A DNA stretch of 64,000 bases, from contig CM068322.1 in assembly GCA_034766995.1 (NCBI GenBank), positions 34,398,439 through 34,462,438 of the forward strand, read 5' to 3'. Under the pieces are notes generated by a model, which was not told the DNA's origin, ran no database searches, and saw only the letters and a program-made list of their open reading frames with translations. This document shows, piece by piece, positions 59,560 through 64,000 of this stretch. Position 1 is the first letter of the stretch, and each line of letters opens with the position of its first letter. A program made the position numbers and the translations under genes. The stretch is from Acanthacorydalis orientalis (lineage: Eukaryota; Arthropoda; Insecta; Megaloptera; Corydalidae).

Positions 59560-62500
59560 TAATCTCATCTTTGTCAATGTTCAATAATTAATAAATTATC
59601 ATTTTTGAATATTTCTTATACGAATTTCGATTGTGATACCATTACTCTAAAAGACCTAAATACTGAAAATATTTCTTATGATAAAAATACATGATTTTTC
59701 TCTACCTTAACACTCTGAAAATAATGTCATCCCTGTCAAAAACAATCATCATTTATTGGAAAAAATATGGTTTATAGAGTTAATTGTGAAAAGAAAAAAA
59801 AGTATTCATATGAAATGTTTGCGCGACAAGAAAAGGTAAATTGCACACAAGGGTTGATTCAGCAAGTATTAACCTTGTTATGTATTTATTTTTACTGTAA
59901 AATTTTTTATTGAAATATGAAAACGTTTCAGTAAGAAAAATGCAACAAAGGTTATGTAAAAATTTTATACTTCAAGATAAAAATCTTTCTAAGATACAGA
60001 AAAATAATTTATTTTGTTCTTTAGCATTCTGAAGATTTTGGAATCGGCATGTAAATCCGAATAAGCAACAATCGAAAATGATCTAATTTTTGGTTATAAC
60101 ATTTTTGATTAGACAAAAGGTTTGTGCTTTGTGGGATAAAAATAGAATTCACTTGTGAAAAAAACAGATCTTTCTGTACCTCGACACACTGACAATCCTA
60201 GAACTATCATCGAAATTCTGATAAGCAACAATCAAAATTGATCAAATCATTGTTTAAAGATTTTTGACTAGAAAAAAAAATTTATGGTTTGGGACTGAAA
60301 ATAGAATTCTTTTGTGAAAAAAACTGATTTTTCTTTACTCAACTCTGTAAATAATATCATTACCTAAAATATACTTAATTTTTTTAGTATGTGAATAAAT
60401 GATGTTATTATCTTCAAAGCACCAAAGTACAAAATATCTATATTTCATTTCTAAGATTTTTCTGTACGTTGGAGCTCTGAAGATAACGGTGTCGTAATCG
60501 AAATGTTATTAATAGAAATTAATAATTTATTGAAGATTCCAGTTGACCGAGAACATTTTCTTTTATAGAAACTGAATTTAGCCAGTGTCAGAACTCTGTT
60601 GCGAATTTTAATAATAATTTATTAGTAGACAGAACTTCTTTGACAGATTATTCGATTTTTTTCTTCTAAAAATAAACACTATCGTTGTAAGAAGTGTTTC
60701 TTTGTTCTATATTAATCAGCCGTCTTAGACAATATAAAAACATAAAGAATAAACGATAAAAATAATCAGGATTATATAAAAAATAAATAAATTCTTAAAC
60801 TGCCCGTTCGATTCTAACAGAAACCTTACATAACTGCGTACGTGCGTTTCGAAAAGATTAAGAAATGCAGATCAAACGTTTTTTCCACCTTCGTCGTCGT
60901 CGATAACCTTCTCTTGTGACCTAGATAAGTAACAATTCACGTTTATAGAACTGTAATTGATCTAGGATAGAAACTGTTACGTTACAGTTTTATAACTGAG
61001 CTTTCATGTTCTATTTCATATCCGTGGAACAATGCGGTCTCTTTAACTGATAACAACAGAAACTATTATGTTTCGAATAAAGGATTCGATGCCTTCGAGC
61101 TACATTTCTAATAATACACATGCGTGAATAGAAATATTAATTTTAAACACTTTAAACGAATCGGTTGATATTCGTATGAAAACATAAATGTAATTACTAG
61201 AAAACAGTCGTTGGATTTGTACGCACGCACACACACACGTGCGAATTGTGCGAGATGTAGTACAAGTTCAATGAATTTGTTTTCATTGTGCGAGAAAGCC
61301 TTGAGGAAATAGAACTAATGGAATCGAATGACTGTAAAGAAAACAGTGCGGAAATAGCTTCGAGGAACAATTATTAGATTGTTACTTCCGGTTGTCAGGG
61401 ACTCCGCGCCTGTTAGACATGTATTGTTAATGTTATACATATTTCTATCGTGTGGAACCATATTCGAGACGGACCACAAGCGACTGGGAAGCTGAAAAAC
61501 AGCCCGGTATGCTCGCACGAAGCCGACCACTTCGATAACTTCATATCTGCGAGAGCGCAAAGTTTCCGTCGTTAACGTAAACAACCGTTTTCCAGGAACG
61601 TCCGACCGATGTTTCCCGTTCCGTGCGTTCTAATGAAACCCGGACGAGGTGCGCACGTATTAATATGTTAATTCCGAGAGGACGGTTAACCGTACAGGAC
61701 GTCAACAGGAATTACTATCAAGCGCGCGCGTTGAACGTAAAATAAAACATCCACGTTGGTCGAAACGGCGCACGTTTCTTGTAATTGTCACGTCATCCAC
61801 GGTGTAATCTGATGAACATTGTTGCGCACTCCAGGTGCGGGCGAATGTTTACACGATCGGGGAAATTTAGTGCTTTCATTTCACGCTCCCGTGACTGTCT
61901 GGTATGTCGAACTAGTTAACATTATTTGTTCGTTCTTTCAGATGTAGTTTAGTACTCTGGAATGTTTTTCGGCTTGATGGAGAATGTGGACGTTTCATTT
62001 GATACATTCTTAATATTCTGTTATGAATTGATGTGGAAGTAATGGTCGACTTGATCCTAGTCTCTTCTTTATTATCAGTTGTAAAATCATTTATATCACA
62101 TATAGTCTTAAAGCATATTTTCTTAATACCTTTCTGCTAGGAAAAAAACATTTTTTCAGTCAACAGTCTCGAAGTTAGTTTCACAAATCATTTTCTATAA
62201 ACCATAAAACATTTCTGAATAATTACAGATCACTCAAGCGATTTTGAAATTGAATGGCGATCAAATGGTCATTAGAGTCTTGAGGCACTGACAATCTCTT
62301 TCATAAATGAATTCTATTTTCATTCCACAAACTACAAAGAATTGTCAAGACTGTTCAATCGTGATTGAATTATTTTTAATTATTGCTTGTGCAATTTTGA
62401 TGGCGATCCCATAATCTTCAGAATATCAGGGCATAGAAAAATCTTGGAATTCAATTTTTATCTAACAAACCACAGATAATATTTCTAGTCGAAAATGTTT

Positions 62501-63140
62501 AATCAATGGTTTAATCATATTTGATTGTTGTTTGTACGGATTTCGATGGAGATTCCACGATCTACAGTGTTGAGGTACAGAAAAATCTGTTTTTTCACAA
62601 GTGAATTCTATTTTTATCTCGCAAACCTTTTGTTTAGTCAAAAATGTCATAACGAAAAAGAAGATCATTTTTGATTGTTGCTTATCCGGATTTCGATGCC
62701 GATTCCAAGATCCTCAGAATGATAAAGTACAAAAAAATATTTTTCTGTATCTTAAAAAATTTTTCTTTCAATAAAAAATTTTTTACAGTAAAAATAAATA
62801 CATAATAAAATTAATACTTGCTGAATCAACCCCTTTGTGCAATTTACCTCTTATAATCGCGCAAACAATCCATATGAACATCTTTTTTTCTAGTCACAAT
62901 TAACTCTATAAACTATATTTTTTCTGTTTAAAAATGTCCAATAAATGATAATTGATTGTGTTCGATCACCGATTATACGAATTTTGACAGGGATGAGATT
63001 ATTTTCTGAGTGTTAAGGTAGAGAAAAATGTTATATTTTTATCATAAAAAAGATTTTCAGTATTTAAGTTTTGAGAGTAATGGAACCACAACCGAAATTC
63101 ATATAATAAATATTCAAAAATGATAATTAATTAATCATTA
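59560..63140. mobile_element. Large foldback element with ~770-bp inverted arms
   Basis: The left arm (about 59560-60340) and right arm (about 62390-63140) are reverse complements along their length. Shared phrases include GGTAAATTGCACA, GGGTTGATTCAGCAAGTATT and GCAACAATCAAAAATGAT. Each arm consists of several tandem units of the window-wide foldback family, about 190 bp each. A partial further copy (GGTAAATTATACAAAAAGGG) follows at about 63230. The 2-kb centre is not repetitive. The architecture resembles FB/Galileo foldback transposons; no transposase is seen. Confidence 0.65.
60640..62150. other. GC-richer centre of the foldback, possible promoter region
   Basis: Between the inverted arms the sequence loses repeat character, and at about 61480-61870 it is clearly richer in GC and CpG (GCGCGCGCG at 61723, TGTCACGTCATCC near 61788). 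CGTCA motifs resemble CRE half-sites. It lies 2.3 kb upstream of the prohormone start codon and could hold that gene's promoter and 5' UTR exon. No coding frame is convincing. Confidence 0.35.
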
Positions 63141-64000
63141 AACATTTTTGATTATAAAAAAGTGGATGGTATGTAGAGTTCATTGTGAAAGAAAAAATAT
63201 ATTTTTAAAAACTGTTTATACGAAAAGAAGTGGTAAATTATACAAAAAGGGGTTGACAGAGAGCGTACGCTTATTCTTTGCTTATACTTTATTTTCCAAG
63301 AATCTGTTGTCTGATAGTTCCTAGAAAAAGTACAGATAGTTCATTGAAACGTAAAAAAGATATAACTAGAAGCTCAGTAATTTATTTAAGCGATATTTAA
63401 ACGTGACGTCGAAGAAAACAGAACGTGAAGCCGAGATGACGTTCTGATGATGTTGTATAGAATTTAACATTTGATGGGACGGCAGATTTGTTGATGCCAC
63501 AAAAGAGATAACGTGTAATCCGATTATTTAATATAGAATTTCGTATATACGGTCACATAAAAATATAGAATTTCAAACACACATAACAAAATATCTATCG
63601 TGGCTGTTGTAAAGGTTGAAAATTTATATAAAAACCTTTTGTGTTCTGTAATTGAATTTTATTTATTTATCAAGCTTGTTCATATTAATATATTTTTTCT
63701 AGAAGACAAATTTGAAAAATCTGATTTCAAACAAACAGATTTGATAAGAACTTTTATTGATCAGTGTATCTTTTTAAAACTCTCTTGAATGTAACCTTTT
63801 TTCTGATGATTAAAAAGAATGTTCTTATGTGTATAATAACCGCATGTATTTAAGCTAATATTTAAATATAGATCGTTGATAGCCAGGAGTTCATTGCCAG
63901 TCTTTCAAAAAGAAAAATCAAGATGAAATAAATGTCAATCTGTATTGTATTAAACAATAAGTAAATTTTTCATTCAAATCAACAATTTTAATTAGAAAGT
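63141..64000. other. Right flank, no gene seen
   Basis: AT-rich DNA after the foldback. A diverged extra copy of the arm phrase is at 63225-63290. Short frames have no recognisable content. Confidence 0.5.

Noticed and set aside
1..64000. CRISPR arrays, operons, tRNA or rRNA genes
   Set aside because: Direct repeats are microsatellites or transposons; no cloverleaf or rRNA-like conserved block was noticed, though a covariance-model search was not possible.

Overview
This is eukaryotic, insect-type nuclear DNA: AT-rich, full of (TA)n arrays and short transposons, with split genes whose exons join cleanly at GT..AG sites with matching phases. The Keap1, uricase and RFLamide-type prohormone genes all look arthropod. 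The species cannot be fixed from the sequence; a non-dipteran insect is my guess.

Layout. 1-1.8 kb is intergenic. A TATA box with a perfect antioxidant response element just upstream (1786-1845) precedes a small first exon, then a 7.6-kb intron, then the coding exons of Keap1 (9491-15489, +). A decayed HRI-type eIF2alpha-kinase copy (about 17110-17995, -) is followed by a 158-bp inverted duplication (17993-18505). Next come GTF3C5, a TFIIIC subunit (18639-20336, +), and TFIIB (22214-21111, -), which are convergent. Uricase (27150-37205, +) has a tiny first exon and a peroxisomal AKL terminus. A secreted Tyr/Pro-repeat CUB protein (39724-44715, +) follows. On the minus strand a three-exon neuropeptide precursor (59135-51433) encodes a C-terminal RFL-amide peptide. 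Its introns hold a dead mariner and other transposon debris, and a large foldback structure lies upstream (59560-63140).

The rest is largely transposon-derived. There is a palindromic foldback family (dozens of pieces), a non-autonomous mariner-like family with a residual transposase C-terminus, a second mariner family with ends starting TTAGGT, a third internally deleted mariner, and two hAT-like MITEs. Many (TA)n arrays sit inside or directly beside the mariner-like MITEs.

The genes do not form one pathway. GTF3C5 and TFIIB are both basal transcription factors but look like chance neighbours. The most interesting points are the candidate autoregulatory ARE at Keap1, the RFLamide-like prohormone with its upstream region, the HRI pseudogene and promoter duplication next to GTF3C5, and the FB/Galileo-like foldback made of tandem repeat units. 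Exon ends were worked out by eye from splice signals, reading frame and remembered homologues; no search was run.
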